Counted from the first letter of the stretch, positions 44,128-53,202 are shown. The stretch: DNA of 61,723 bases from Candidatus Blautia faecipullorum (GCA_019115125.1 DXEG01000029.1:1-61723); one strand, 5' to 3'. Translations and numbers: made by a program. Notes: generated from the sequence alone by a model not told the origin.

Positions 44128-44326
44128 ATTTTTCACCTAAATTTGTAATACTTCCATCGGCTTCTTTAATACTGATATTGTCAAGCTGATTCCGGAGATT
44201 CATACGAATGGCGGCAAGATATTCCTTTCGGAGAGCCGCCTGTTCTTTTTTCTCTTCCTCCGTAAGGCCCACGCTTTTCGCTTTGTGAGCCAGCGTATTG
44301 ATCCTGTCGATCTTGATGTTGTCCAT
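44105..44326 (-). CDS. DUF896 (YnzC/UPF0291) family protein
   Basis: This 73-residue protein fits the YnzC/UPF0291 family of small helical-hairpin proteins seen across Firmicutes. Signature parts are IDRINTLAHKAKSVGLTEEE, EQAALRKEYLAAIRMNLRNQLD and a short IKEADGSITNLGEKY tail. In Bacillus a member is in the SOS regulon; nothing here shows that. It lies between proB (9 bases) and the folate gene (overlap). Confidence 0.94.
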   Translation of the reverse strand: MDNIKIDRINTLAHKAKSVGLTEEEKKEQAALRKEYLAAIRMNLRNQLDNISIKEADGSITNLGEKYGRKESH

Positions 44327-44335
44327 AAACTCCTC

Positions 44336-45190
44336 CTATATCAGTTTTTCAATATAATCAATCAGATAAAATTCTTCTTTTTTATTCCGCACAAACAGCG
44401 TCCCGTAGCTGCGTCCTTCTATGATCTTATGGATCACATGAAAATCCGCCCCGTTCGCGATCACCATATCCGCTCCGGCGGCAGTGGCGATCTCCGCCGC
44501 GGTCAGCTTCGTGGCCATGCCTCCTGTGCCGACCTTGCTGACGGAGCCCTTTCCCATGCTTAAAAGCCTGTCGTCGAGAGCCTCCACTGTATCGATAAAC
44601 TCCGCGCCTGGATTGGTATTGGGATCATCCGTAAAAAGTCCGTCGATATCAGAAAGCAGGATCAGAAGATCCGCTCCGATCAGGGCCGCGATCACTGCCG
44701 AAAGCGTGTCGTTATCGCCGAATTTATCCAGAGCCTCCAGCTCGTAGCTGGAAATAGAATCGTTCTCATTTACCACCGGAATGGTGTTCAGCCGCAGCAT
44801 TTCTTCAAAGGTATTTCGGGCGTGCATTCTGTTCAGATTATTGACCATGGTATTTTTTGTCATGAGAATCTGCCCCGCCGTCTGATTATACTCCGCGAAA
44901 AGCTTCTGGTAGATCATCATCAGCCTTGCCTGTCCTACCGCCGAGCAGGCCTGTTTCACCTTCAGATCCTTAGGCCTTTCCTCCAGCCCCAGAACCGCGG
45001 CTCCTACCGCTACGGCTCCGGAGGATACCAGCACTACGTTTTTTCCCTGATTGTGCAGGTCGCTGATCTCCCGTACGAGCACCTCCACCTTTCTCAGATC
45101 CAGTTTTCCAGTTTCTTTGTGGATCAGGGAGGAGGATCCCACCTTGATCACAATACGCTTTTTGTCTTTCAGTAATTCCCGGTAATTCAT
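44336..45190 (-). CDS. proB: Glutamate 5-kinase
   Basis: This 284-residue enzyme phosphorylates glutamate in step 1 of proline synthesis. Landmarks are KRIVIKVGSSSLIHKETG, LVSSGAVAVGAAVLGL, IPVVNENDSISS, and DNDTLSAVIAALIGADLLILLSDIDGLFT split across the amino-acid-kinase core, then GTGGMATKLTAAEIA. It has no C-terminal PUA domain, so it is the short type. The ATG at 45190 follows GGAGAG; an upstream in-frame TTG is part of that site. proA lies three genes downstream in the same run. Confidence 0.96.
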   Translation of the reverse strand: MNYRELLKDKKRIVIKVGSSSLIHKETGKLDLRKVEVLVREISDLHNQGKNVVLVSSGAVAVGAAVLGLEERPKDLKVKQACSAVGQARLMMIYQKLFAEYNQTAGQILMTKNTMVNNLNRMHARNTFEEMLRLNTIPVVNENDSISSYELEALDKFGDNDTLSAVIAALIGADLLILLSDIDGLFTDDPNTNPGAEFIDTVEALDDRLLSMGKGSVSKVGTGGMATKLTAAEIATAAGADMVIANGADFHVIHKIIEGRSYGTLFVRNKKEEFYLIDYIEKLI

Positions 45191-45210
45191 TTTTGTCTGT
45201 CTCTCCAAAT

Positions 45211-46266
45211 CTATTCCACAGCAGCCTCATCCTGCTGTCCGTTTTCATCCCAGTAAGTAATATCCGGAATCCTGTCGTCCTGAACGATCTCAACCCAGGT
45301 CACTCCGGGATTCAGCTTTACTTCCTGATTATCCATGGTGATATAATGGGTGATCCCCCAGGGCGAATCCTTCTGCCAGCGGATGTCGATGGCCTTTCCT
45401 CTGGTGATATATTTTCCCATGCCTCCGGAATTTCCATTGCCGTCTGTGATGGTGTCGATCTTTTTGTAGGTAGTGCCCTCATAGGTGGTCACATCCGAAT
45501 ACTGCACCAGTATATTGTCGCAGGTGAGCTGCTCTCCTGTCAGATCGTCGATCTGCGGCTCCCCGAACTGAAAACGGCTGTATTTTTTTGTTTCCGGATC
45601 ATAAGTAAACCAGGGATGATTATGAGTGAAATTGTCAAAATGTACCTGATCCGCATCCCGGCCGCCCGGAAGCGTGTTTTCTGTACCATCCTCCGCGAAG
45701 ATGTAATGCCCCTCATAGCCTTCCTTCAGCTCTCTGCGGTAGCCCATCTTATCGATCCCCTGCTGAAGAAGCTCATAGGTAGTATAGGCGTTGTGCGGAG
45801 CCACCCGGTCGCTGCTTCTGAAAAAGCAGGCGGTACCCAGCTTCACTCCATTCAGATTATCAATAAGATGCTGTTCAAAATACGGCAGCGCAAACGCCGA
45901 CTGCCCGTAATGGGCATAGATCGCGTCAAATTCATTTGCGTAAAAAATATAATAATCACGGCAGCTTCTGACAGAACCGATACGCTCAAGATTTTCATAA
46001 TCCTCAAAAATCCCCATCAGGCGGGTAATGTCTCCTTCCACCGGCGCCTCGTAGACAACGCCGGCTCCGGAGATCCCGCTCTGGGGACAGCCCTCCCGGA
46101 TGTTGTTCAGCATGACGGCGACGGGCCGGACACGCCCTAAGGATTCCGGCACCTCCAGGCCTGTAAGATAGCTTTTTACCACAGGTTCCGTCTCCGCGGC
46201 TTTTACGGTCAGGGGCGTCATTCCCAGGAATAACGCTGCCGCTGCGGCAATGATTCTCTTTATCAT
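45211..46266 (-). CDS. DUF3048 (YerB-like) exported protein
   Basis: This 351-residue protein belongs to DUF3048, represented by YerB in Bacillus. It has a signal peptide (MIKRIIAAAAALFLGMTPL) with a likely VKA-A cleavage and no lipobox cysteine, so it is secreted and not a lipoprotein like YerB. Family stretches are RPVAVMLNNIREGCPQSGIS, YEAPVEGDITRLMGIF, RIGSVRSCRDYYI, DAIYAHYGQS, then RGKAIDIRWQKDSPWGIT in the second half. AGGAGG precedes the ATG at 46266. Function is unknown. Confidence 0.9.
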   Translation of the reverse strand: MIKRIIAAAAALFLGMTPLTVKAAETEPVVKSYLTGLEVPESLGRVRPVAVMLNNIREGCPQSGISGAGVVYEAPVEGDITRLMGIFEDYENLERIGSVRSCRDYYIFYANEFDAIYAHYGQSAFALPYFEQHLIDNLNGVKLGTACFFRSSDRVAPHNAYTTYELLQQGIDKMGYRRELKEGYEGHYIFAEDGTENTLPGGRDADQVHFDNFTHNHPWFTYDPETKKYSRFQFGEPQIDDLTGEQLTCDNILVQYSDVTTYEGTTYKKIDTITDGNGNSGGMGKYITRGKAIDIRWQKDSPWGITHYITMDNQEVKLNPGVTWVEIVQDDRIPDITYWDENGQQDEAAVE

Positions 46267-46276
46267 ATACACCCTC

Positions 46277-46771
46277 CTACCTGCCGATGCCAAGCTCCTT
46301 TAACGCATCCGACTGCTTTTTTTCCATTACGGCCGCCTCTTCAGGCTCCATATGGTCGTAACCAAGAAGATGCAGCATGCTGTGGGCAAAGAGAAAGCTG
46401 AATTCTCTTTCCCTGCTGTGCCCGTATTCCTCCGCCTGAGAATATACCTTATCTACGGAAATCATCACATCTCCAAGGAGAAGCTCCCCGGTATCCAGGT
46501 CAAAATAAATATCCTGGCCGTCCACGAAGGAATAATCCGCCGGACTGGGAAAAGGAACCATCGGGAACGAAAGAACGTCCGTAGGCGCCCCCACAGAGCG
46601 GAACTGAGAATTTACATTTTTAATCTCCTCGTTGTCTGTAAGGATCAGATTTACCGATACCTCATAGGGACAGTTTTCCATTTTCAGGATCTCACCCGCC
46701 ACAAGCTCAGCCAGCCTTGTATAATCGACATCCAGCTCCCGGTCCGTTTCATAATCAATCAGTATCGTCAT
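46277..46771 (-). CDS. ybeY: Endoribonuclease YbeY
   Basis: This 164-residue zinc protein matures 16S rRNA and aids ribosome quality control. The metal motif is FLFAHSMLHLLGYDHMEPEE (HxxxHxxxxxH). Before it are SVNLILTDNEEIKNVNSQFR and PTDVLSFPM, also diagnostic, and LLGDVMISVDKV. It starts 9 bases after phoH, the near-universal gene order. Confidence 0.97.
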   Translation of the reverse strand: MTILIDYETDRELDVDYTRLAELVAGEILKMENCPYEVSVNLILTDNEEIKNVNSQFRSVGAPTDVLSFPMVPFPSPADYSFVDGQDIYFDLDTGELLLGDVMISVDKVYSQAEEYGHSREREFSFLFAHSMLHLLGYDHMEPEEAAVMEKKQSDALKELGIGR

Positions 46772-46780
46772 AGTTCCTCC

Positions 46781-47794
46781 TTATCTCTCGGAAAATGCCT
46801 GGCCCCGGCGTCCGGCCTTTCTGGGAGCCTTCTGTTTTTTCTCGTAGGAATCATAGGCCTGTACGATCTGCTGCACCAGAGGATGCCGCACCACATCCTT
46901 GCTGGTAAGCTGACAGAACCCGATATCTTCTATCTTTTTCAGCACCTTCATGGCCACGTCGAGACCGGACACCGCGTCCTTCGGAAGGTCCTTCTGGGAT
47001 GTGTCGCCGGTAACAATCACCTTGGAGCCGAAACCGATCCTCGTAAGAAACATTTTCATCTGAGCCGGGGTGGTATTCTGAGCCTCGTCAAGAATAATAA
47101 AGGCGTTATCCAGAGTTCTTCCTCTCATATATGCCAGCGGCGCCACCTCGATCAGTCCCTTCTCCATATTCTTGGCAAAGCTGTCGGCGCCCATGATCTG
47201 ATACAGGGCGTCATACAGCGGACGAAGATAGGGATCCACCTTGCTCTGCAGGTCGCCCGGGAGAAATCCCAGCTTTTCTCCGGCTTCTATGGCGGGTCTT
47301 GTCAGGATGATCCGGCTGACCTCCTCGTTCCGGAAGGCGGTAACCGCCATTGCCATGGCAAGATAGGTTTTGCCCGTGCCCGCGGGCCCTATTCCGAAAA
47401 CAATCATCTTTTTACGTATCTGCTCTACATAATCCTTCTGTCCGAGAGTTTTTGGCTTAATAGGCCGTCCCTGGATCGTATTGCATATAAAATCCTTATC
47501 AATTTCCGTAAGCACCTGGTTCCTCTGCTCCATAGCCAGAGCAAGGGCATAGGTGACATTTTGTTTCGTAATACTGTTTCCTCTTCCGGCCAGAGTCACA
47601 AGCTCCTCGATCAGTTTTTTTGTCTGGGAAGCGCTCTGCTCTGCGCCGATTATTTTAAGAATGCCGTCTCTTGATATCAGAGTGACATTTAATGTCCGTT
47701 CAATCAGTTTCAAATGTTCATCAAACTGTCCGAATACATTTCCTTCCAGATCCGCCGGGATCTGGACGTGCAGCTCGATAATGCCGTTAGTCAT
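46781..47794 (-). CDS. phoH: PhoH family ATPase
   Basis: This 337-residue protein is a PhoH-type P-loop ATPase, thought to act on RNA with YbeY. An N-terminal KH-like part precedes the Walker A GIGPAGTGKTYLAMAMA (about residues 135-150). IILTRPAIEAGEKLGFLPGD, the Walker B FIILDEAQNTTPAQMKMFL and IVTGDTSQKDLP follow. Its first 8 bases overlap the end of yqfD. Confidence 0.97.
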   Translation of the reverse strand: MTNGIIELHVQIPADLEGNVFGQFDEHLKLIERTLNVTLISRDGILKIIGAEQSASQTKKLIEELVTLAGRGNSITKQNVTYALALAMEQRNQVLTEIDKDFICNTIQGRPIKPKTLGQKDYVEQIRKKMIVFGIGPAGTGKTYLAMAMAVTAFRNEEVSRIILTRPAIEAGEKLGFLPGDLQSKVDPYLRPLYDALYQIMGADSFAKNMEKGLIEVAPLAYMRGRTLDNAFIILDEAQNTTPAQMKMFLTRIGFGSKVIVTGDTSQKDLPKDAVSGLDVAMKVLKKIEDIGFCQLTSKDVVRHPLVQQIVQAYDSYEKKQKAPRKAGRRGQAFSER

Positions 47795-49013
47795 CCTCTG
47801 TGGTCCTTTCCGCAGGCTGCTCCAGCACCTCTACCGGAGTATCCCTGCCAATCTTCTCAATGATCTCCAAAGTCCCGCTGCTCACGCAGGTTTTATGATC
47901 AACCTCTATTTTAACATTATTTGCGGATATTTGAAGCCCCTTTTCCATTAATTTTTCTTCATATTCCTGTAATTCACGGAAAGCTTCCGCCTTTGCCTCT
48001 TTTTCTGTATATGTTTTTTTCTGCTTTTCATATGCCTTTACTGAAATTTTTCCCACGGAAACCGGAAGGACGAAATTTTCTGTAATGCGAAGAGGATACT
48101 CCTCCACGATCCGGTGCTGTCCATCTCCGCCCTGTCCGCCCCACTGGAAGTACCAGTCTCCGGCCTTCAGATAACCGCCTTTGTTCTCTTTGCCAAGGGG
48201 AACCTCTGTCTCATACTCCATAGGAAGCTCTGCGTAATAGGACAGGTTCCTTTTTATGTAAACATCCGCGTCCGCATGAACATATTCGTAACGGACGATC
48301 TCCTGACTGTCGTTTCTCAGATCCAGCCGTCCCAGGACCAGGATATCGCCTTCTTTACAGACGTCTCCCGGCTTCATCTGCGGAATTCCCGCCCGGGTTA
48401 CCATTTTTATGATAGTTCCCCCTTCGTCAGCCACAATGCTGCAGGGCTCCGGCTGCTCCTCTTCTTTTTCCTGAACAAAAATCCCCTCCTCCACAGTCAG
48501 TATCAGTCTCGTTCCCTCGATACGGGCTGACACCCAGGTGATCTCCGGATAATTCTGCCGGACGGAGGCCGCGATCTCGCCGCAGTTGATCCTGGATTTT
48601 CTGATCCCGTGACTGATGCCCTGCTGTCCCAGAAATTCCAGTATTTCCGGCGTGCTGTTCTGAACGTTTCCCTCCACATGAATATTCCAGATACGGCCTG
48701 AACAGATAAAAAGCAGAAGCAGACATAGAAGGATCCCAAGAAAAAAAGCCTTTCTTTTTTTGCTTCTCACAAAAAAGAAGGGCAGTCCATGCTTTTCCAG
48801 AATATGAATCTGTACCTTTGTTTTTTTATGTATGGACGAAAGAAGGAAGAAATGGCGGACAGACAGAAAACAGACAAGGCTTCCGTCTTCCCCGCGGGCA
48901 AGCCCTCTCATGGTGATTCCCCTGCTTCGGCACAGATTCAGGAAGCGCTCGCCCTGCTCTCCCTGTATCCTGATTTTTACATAGCCTGACAGAAAACGCA
49001 GTAACCTTTCCAT
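47787..49013 (-). CDS. yqfD: Sporulation protein YqfD
   Basis: This 408-residue protein is YqfD, a sporulation protein with one membrane helix (about 87-106, FFLGILLCLLLLFICSG). The cytosolic N-terminus has the family start LLRFLSGYVKIRIQGEQGER. The outer part begins IWNIHVEGNVQNSTPEIL and continues with TWVSARIEGTRLILTVEEG and a YLKAGDWYFQWGG segment. It follows yqfC by nine bases and overlaps phoH. Confidence 0.95.
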   Translation of the reverse strand: MERLLRFLSGYVKIRIQGEQGERFLNLCRSRGITMRGLARGEDGSLVCFLSVRHFFLLSSIHKKTKVQIHILEKHGLPFFFVRSKKRKAFFLGILLCLLLLFICSGRIWNIHVEGNVQNSTPEILEFLGQQGISHGIRKSRINCGEIAASVRQNYPEITWVSARIEGTRLILTVEEGIFVQEKEEEQPEPCSIVADEGGTIIKMVTRAGIPQMKPGDVCKEGDILVLGRLDLRNDSQEIVRYEYVHADADVYIKRNLSYYAELPMEYETEVPLGKENKGGYLKAGDWYFQWGGQGGDGQHRIVEEYPLRITENFVLPVSVGKISVKAYEKQKKTYTEKEAKAEAFRELQEYEEKLMEKGLQISANNVKIEVDHKTCVSSGTLEIIEKIGRDTPVEVLEQPAERTTEDD

Positions 49014-49022
49014 AGGCGCCTC

Positions 49023-49298
49023 CTACTGTTCCAGATTCATGCCGCAGATCACTCCGGTGAGCATCATTTCATCAGCAGTATACCATGGAATTTCCAGTCT
49101 TTTCCCAAAGACGGTAATTCTTCCCTGATAAGTGAGCACCACGATCTCTTCCCCGGTATATCGGAGAATACTGCGGTAATTTTCTATTACCGCCCGGTTT
49201 TTTCCGGTAAAAGTCACTATAGTTTCCTTACATGCCAGATCTCTGGGAACCTCGAGAGCTGTCACAAGCTGCTCTTTCAGATGCTGTCTTTTTTTCAT
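49023..49298 (-). CDS. yqfC: YabP/YqfC family sporulation protein
   Basis: This 91-residue protein matches YqfC: EVPRDLACKETIVTFTGKNR, IENYRSILRYTGEEIVVLT, and a GKRLEIPWYTADEMMLTGVI end. It heads the run yqfC-yqfD-phoH-ybeY. No clear sigma-E promoter was picked out in the 88 bases upstream. Confidence 0.95.
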   Translation of the reverse strand: MKKRQHLKEQLVTALEVPRDLACKETIVTFTGKNRAVIENYRSILRYTGEEIVVLTYQGRITVFGKRLEIPWYTADEMMLTGVICGMNLEQ

Positions 49299-49386
49299 AC
49301 ATTACCTCCGGCTTTATTGCTAATTTATGCCGGGGGCGGGAAGATTATGCGCGGAGGGTACTGAAACATCGGACAGCGCTTCTGCT

Positions 49387-49935
49387 TCACCGGAACAAAA
49401 TGATAGAAAACCAGAGGATCGTATTTATCCCAAGCTGATATTCCATTTGCTCCGCTTCTATAATTTCCGCCGCAACAATACCGTGGCTTTCCAGGCAGGG
49501 ATGCATCCTCTCCGGATAACGGCAGGGCTGTCCCTGGGGATAGGTACACTGTCCGCAGATGTCGCAGGATTCCGTAGAAAGAATATAGGTTTCATATCCT
49601 TCATTTCTCAGAAAAGCCGCGATCTCCCCTGTAAGCTCCTCATGGGCCCGTCTGGTGGAAAGCGTTTCCTCCATATTCAGTGCGTCCGAAACCTCAGCCA
49701 CACTGGAAAAGAAAACTGCTTTTTCATAGCTGTGGATCTTTTCTGCACATTCACCGAGAGTTCCCACTGCCGGAGGACAGGCCCAGGTCGTTCCATAGCG
49801 TTCACATTCCTCTCTGCATATGGTCCTCACACGTTCCCGAGTATGGAGCCCTTCCGTGTCTAAAAGCCTGTACTCATAAACCGGATACTGCGAGATAAAT
49901 TCTTCGAATTTTTCTGTATTAAACTTTACTCTCAT
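49387..49935 (-). CDS. DUF2284 cysteine-rich metal-binding protein
   Basis: This 182-residue protein fits DUF2284. Two cysteine clusters are seen: RTICREECERYGTTWACPP near the N-terminus and STESCDICGQCTYPQGQPC in the C-terminal half, with PERMHPCLESHG after. Such spacing suggests an iron-sulfur cluster or zinc. The role is unknown. It follows the cupin gene by 19 bases. Confidence 0.85.
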   Translation of the reverse strand: MRVKFNTEKFEEFISQYPVYEYRLLDTEGLHTRERVRTICREECERYGTTWACPPAVGTLGECAEKIHSYEKAVFFSSVAEVSDALNMEETLSTRRAHEELTGEIAAFLRNEGYETYILSTESCDICGQCTYPQGQPCRYPERMHPCLESHGIVAAEIIEAEQMEYQLGINTILWFSIILFR

Positions 49936-49954
49936 TTTTCTTCCCCTCCGGGCC

Positions 49955-50299
49955 TTATTGTCTCTGTTCCTGCGGTCCGAGAATGATCAGCGCCATAAAT
50001 ACCAGATTATCATCTTCGGTATTTGTCAGAGCATGACCCTCTCCGTCGGGCGTAAAAGTCACATCCCCGGCCTGTACCATCCGCAGGATCCCGTTATCAC
50101 TGTAGATGCCCTGGCCGGAAAGGATATAATAGGTTTCGCTCTCTCCATGATGCTTATGATAACCCAGTGAGCATCCCGGTTCCAGAGTTACCTCCGCATA
50201 CAGCCCGCATTTTCCGTTCAGTTCTTTTTCTCCAAGCAGATGCCTGATCAGCACATGTCCATTGCCGCCGCACATGTTTTCAATTCTTTCTGTTCTCAT
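49955..50299 (-). CDS. Single-domain cupin protein
   Basis: This 114-residue protein has one cupin barrel. Motif 1 is GYHKHHGESETYYILSGQG (His, His, Glu and a later His) and motif 2 includes GDVTFTPDGEGHALTN. These would hold a metal. Substrate is unknown. The ATG at 50299 has GGGAG ten bases upstream and lies about 75 bases from its promoter; a longer frame to 50356 has a weak N-terminus. Confidence 0.87.
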   Translation of the reverse strand: MRTERIENMCGGNGHVLIRHLLGEKELNGKCGLYAEVTLEPGCSLGYHKHHGESETYYILSGQGIYSDNGILRMVQAGDVTFTPDGEGHALTNTEDDNLVFMALIILGPQEQRQ

Positions 50300-50382
50300 A
50301 TAAAATTTCTCCCGTTTTTCATACTTAAGATAGGAAATCGCTGAGACCTCCGTCACAGACCTTGTTTTCTTTGACTGCTTTT

Positions 50383-50411
50383 ATTATAAAATGCCCGCCG
50401 CCTTTTTTAAA
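50383..50411 (-). promoter_or_regulatory. Promoter of the cupin/DUF2284 unit
   Basis: On the minus strand a good TATAAT (rc of 50383-50388) with a weak TTTAAA (rc of 50406-50411) at 17 bases. Confidence 0.5.
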
Positions 50412-50467
50412 GTACTTTTATCAGATCTTTTATCTGTCAGGAATATCCGCGAAACAGAATTTTTTTG

Positions 50468-50496
50468 TTGCCTGGCCTTCCCCGGTGTGCTATAGT
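50468..50496 (+). promoter_or_regulatory. Promoter of the KaiC-like/PEP-synthase-like gene
   Basis: TTGCCT (50468-50473), 17 bases, TATAGT (50491-50496) with a TGC extension before the -10 box. Transcription would start near 50503. Confidence 0.7.
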
Positions 50497-50505
50497 TAAA
50501 GCATC

Positions 50506-50552
50506 AAACAGGACAAAGAGGTTCTCCGCAAGGGTACTTCTTTGTCCTGTTT
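50506..50552 (+). promoter_or_regulatory. Leader hairpin at the predicted 5' mRNA end
   Basis: AAACAGGACAAAG (50506-50518) pairs perfectly with CTTTGTCCTGTTT (50540-50552); the stem extends to 17 pairs with one G-U. It starts within a few bases of the predicted transcription start and is followed by TTTTC and then AAAGGAGG (50558-50565). It may stabilise the mRNA or act as an attenuator. Confidence 0.7.
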
Positions 50553-50569
50553 TCATAAAGGAGGGTTTT

Positions 50570-53143
50570 ATGGCAGCATTTGATAAAATAAACAGCGGTA
50601 TTCCAGGGGTGGATGAAATTCTGGATCACATCCGTCTGGGGGACAACGTAGTATGGCAGGTATCCACCATCGACGAATTCCGTTTTTTCGCGGAGCCCTT
50701 TGCCAGACAGGCGGTAAAAGACGGGCGGAACGTCATTTATATCCGTTTTGCCCAGCATGAGCCTGTATTGAGAGATTTGAGCGGGATCAAGGTATACGAA
50801 TTCAATCCAGACGATGGCTTCGAACCATTTACCGTTGCTATTTACGAGCAGATCACCAGGGAAGGACGCGACGCCTTCTATGTATTCGACTGTCTTTCTG
50901 AGCTTCAGTCTGTATGGTATACGGATCTGATGATGGGGAATTTTTTCCGCGTAACCTGTCCGTATCTTTTTGAGCTGGACACCGTAGCCTATTTTCCTCT
51001 TCTCAGAGGGCGCCATTCCTTTGACGCCGCGGCCAGGATCCGGGATACCACCCAGCTTCTTCTTGACGTTTATACCGGAGACAACGATATATATCTTCAC
51101 CCGCTAAAGGTCTGGAACCGCCACTCCTCCCGTATGTTTCTGCCCCACTGCTGCCGCCGTTCCGACAGCCGTTCCTTCCGGGCGGTGGAGGACGGAGTTG
51201 GTATGAGCAGATATTATCAGACCATACAAAAAGCCTCCGCCGGCTCCCAGGATCAGAATTACGACAGCCACGACCGCTTTTTTGCACAGGCAAAGCTTGA
51301 TTTCTCCCGGGGCTACTTTTCCGAAGATACGGAGGAGCTGATCATAGACAGTACCATGACAAAGGACGATCGGCTGAAAAAACTGGTAAAGCAGTATTTT
51401 ACACCTTCCGATTATTTTATGCTCCGCGACAGGATGATCGGAAGCGGAGCGATCGGAGGCAAAGCCTGCGGTATGCTTCTGGCAAGGAAAATCGCCGAGA
51501 CAGAAATCCCGGAATATCCTTCCCTGAGCGAGCCTCACGACTCTTTTTATATCGGTTCTGATGTATTTTATACTTATATCGTCTCCAACGGCTGCTGGAG
51601 ACTGCGTATCCGGCAGCGCACAAAAGAAGAATATTTCAGCGCGGCAGAGGAACTGCAGGAGCACCTGTCTACCGGAGAATTTCCGGCAAAGATCCGGGAG
51701 CAGTTCTTGAATGTGATCGAATATTTCGGCCAGAGCCCCTTTATCGTCCGCTCCTCCAGTTTTCTGGAGGATGGATTCGGCAACGCCTTCGCCGGAAAAT
51801 ATGAATCAGTGTTCTGCGTCAATCAGGGCAGCCCACAGAAACGGCTGGAAGAATTCGAGCAGGCGGTGCGCACAGTATACGCCAGCACAATGGATTATTC
51901 TGCTCTGGAATACCGTCTGCTCCGGGGGCTGGAGAAGAAGGATGAGCAGATGGCGATCCTGGTACAGCGGGTTTCCGGTTCTTATCAGGGACAGTATTTT
52001 ATGCCCTGCGCCGCCGGGGTGGGATACAGCCACAGCGCCTACAAATGGTATCCTGACATGGATCCGGAGGCGGGAATGCTGCGCATCGTCATGGGACTGG
52101 GCACAAAAGCGGTAGACCGGACGAAAGAGGATTATCCCCGGCTTTCCAACCTGGATCGTCCCTCTGTGACAGTTCTCACCACCGTGGAACAAAAGCATAA
52201 ATTTTCTCAAAGAAATATTGACGTTCTTGACTGCGGGGAAAACCGGCTGAAGGAAATCCCTCTGGAGGAGCTTCTTCCTGTGCTTCCTCTCTGGTATAAA
52301 AAAATGGTTCTGGAGCACGATTATGAAGCGGAATACCGGCTCCGGCAGCTTGGCCGCAACCAGGACGTGTGGTTCGTAAGCTGCCAGCGGCTTCTGGAAA
52401 AACAGGAATTTACATCTCTCATGCAGAAGATCCTGAAAACCCTGGAACGGGTATATAAAAATCCGGTAGATATCGAATATACGGTTAATACAGACGAATC
52501 CGGAGATTTTGTGGTAAATCTTCTTCAGTGCCGGCCCCTTTATATCGGCGAGGCCGGGGAAAAAACAGATCTGAAGAATCTCCGTCTGAAAAAGACCTTT
52601 TTTGATATCCGGGATTCCTCCATGGGACCATCGGGAAAAAGAAAAATCGACGTGGTGGTGCAGGTAGATCCTGTCCTCTATTATCAGTATCCTTACCGGA
52701 AGAAATATGACGCGGCTGCCGCTCTTGGCAAAATAAACCGCCATTACCGGGGAAGCGGCCAAAATCTTCTTCTGATGACTCCCGGACGTATCGGCACTTC
52801 CTCCCCGGAATTAGGCGTTCCGGTAAGCTTCGGCGATATCTCCGGCTTTTCCGCCATCTGCGAGATCTCCGAGAGCCGGGCCGGGTATATGCCGGAATTG
52901 AGCTATGGAAGTCATATGTTCCAGGATCTGGTGGAGGCCCAGATCCTCTACGGGGCTATTTTTAACAACAAAAAAACACTTTCCTATCATCCCGAGCTGT
53001 TCGACGGATGCCCGGATCTGTTTCAGGAGATCTGCCCGGATATGCCGGAGCTTTCCGGCATCATAAAGGTGCATCCCGCGGAATACTTATATTACTGGCT
53101 GGACGCCCTGTCAAACCGGGCTGTCTGCGGAATACCGGAATAA
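50570..53143 (+). CDS. KaiC-like N-terminus fused to PEP-synthase-type ATP-grasp domain
   Basis: This 857-residue protein has two parts. Residues 1-230 resemble a KaiC/RecA-like module (INSGIPGVDEILDHIRLGDN, NVIYIRFAQHEP, DAFYVFDCLSELQ) but have no Walker A loop. From about residue 285 it resembles the PEP/pyruvate-binding ATP-grasp domain of pyruvate phosphate dikinase: SGAIGGKACGMLLARK (about 290), SPFIVRSSSFLEDGFGNAF (about 388), AILVQRVSGSYQGQYFMP. The phosphohistidine swivel motif and PEP-binding barrel of those enzymes are not seen. The end (SFGDISGFSAICEISESRAG, SYGSHMFQDLVEAQI) is unassigned. A nucleotide-dependent phosphotransfer or sensing role is plausible. The ATG at 50570 has AAAGGAGG; the longer frame begins within the promoter. 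Confidence 0.82.
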   Translation: MAAFDKINSGIPGVDEILDHIRLGDNVVWQVSTIDEFRFFAEPFARQAVKDGRNVIYIRFAQHEPVLRDLSGIKVYEFNPDDGFEPFTVAIYEQITREGRDAFYVFDCLSELQSVWYTDLMMGNFFRVTCPYLFELDTVAYFPLLRGRHSFDAAARIRDTTQLLLDVYTGDNDIYLHPLKVWNRHSSRMFLPHCCRRSDSRSFRAVEDGVGMSRYYQTIQKASAGSQDQNYDSHDRFFAQAKLDFSRGYFSEDTEELIIDSTMTKDDRLKKLVKQYFTPSDYFMLRDRMIGSGAIGGKACGMLLARKIAETEIPEYPSLSEPHDSFYIGSDVFYTYIVSNGCWRLRIRQRTKEEYFSAAEELQEHLSTGEFPAKIREQFLNVIEYFGQSPFIVRSSSFLEDGFGNAFAGKYESVFCVNQGSPQKRLEEFEQAVRTVYASTMDYSALEYRLLRGLEKKDEQMAILVQRVSGSYQGQYFMPCAAGVGYSHSAYKWYPDMDPEAGMLRIVMGLGTKAVDRTKEDYPRLSNLDRPSVTVLTTVEQKHKFSQRNIDVLDCGENRLKEIPLEELLPVLPLWYKKMVLEHDYEAEYRLRQLGRNQDVWFVSCQRLLEKQEFTSLMQKILKTLERVYKNPVDIEYTVNTDESGDFVVNLLQCRPLYIGEAGEKTDLKNLRLKKTFFDIRDSSMGPSGKRKIDVVVQVDPVLYYQYPYRKKYDAAAALGKINRHYRGSGQNLLLMTPGRIGTSSPELGVPVSFGDISGFSAICEISESRAGYMPELSYGSHMFQDLVEAQILYGAIFNNKKTLSYHPELFDGCPDLFQEICPDMPELSGIIKVHPAEYLYYWLDALSNRAVCGIPE

Positions 53144-53202
53144 AAATTTTCACTGAATACCTGTGTCTCCGGAAATAGCATACATATATTTTCAGGAACA
53201 CC

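Noticed and set aside
46352-47674. A 440-codon plus-strand open frame
   Set aside because: It lies antisense to ybeY and phoH; its composition is that of a reversed high-GC-third-position gene.
51806-52762. A 318-codon minus-strand open frame
   Set aside because: Antisense to the PEP-synthase-like gene, which has a promoter, ribosome site and domain matches.
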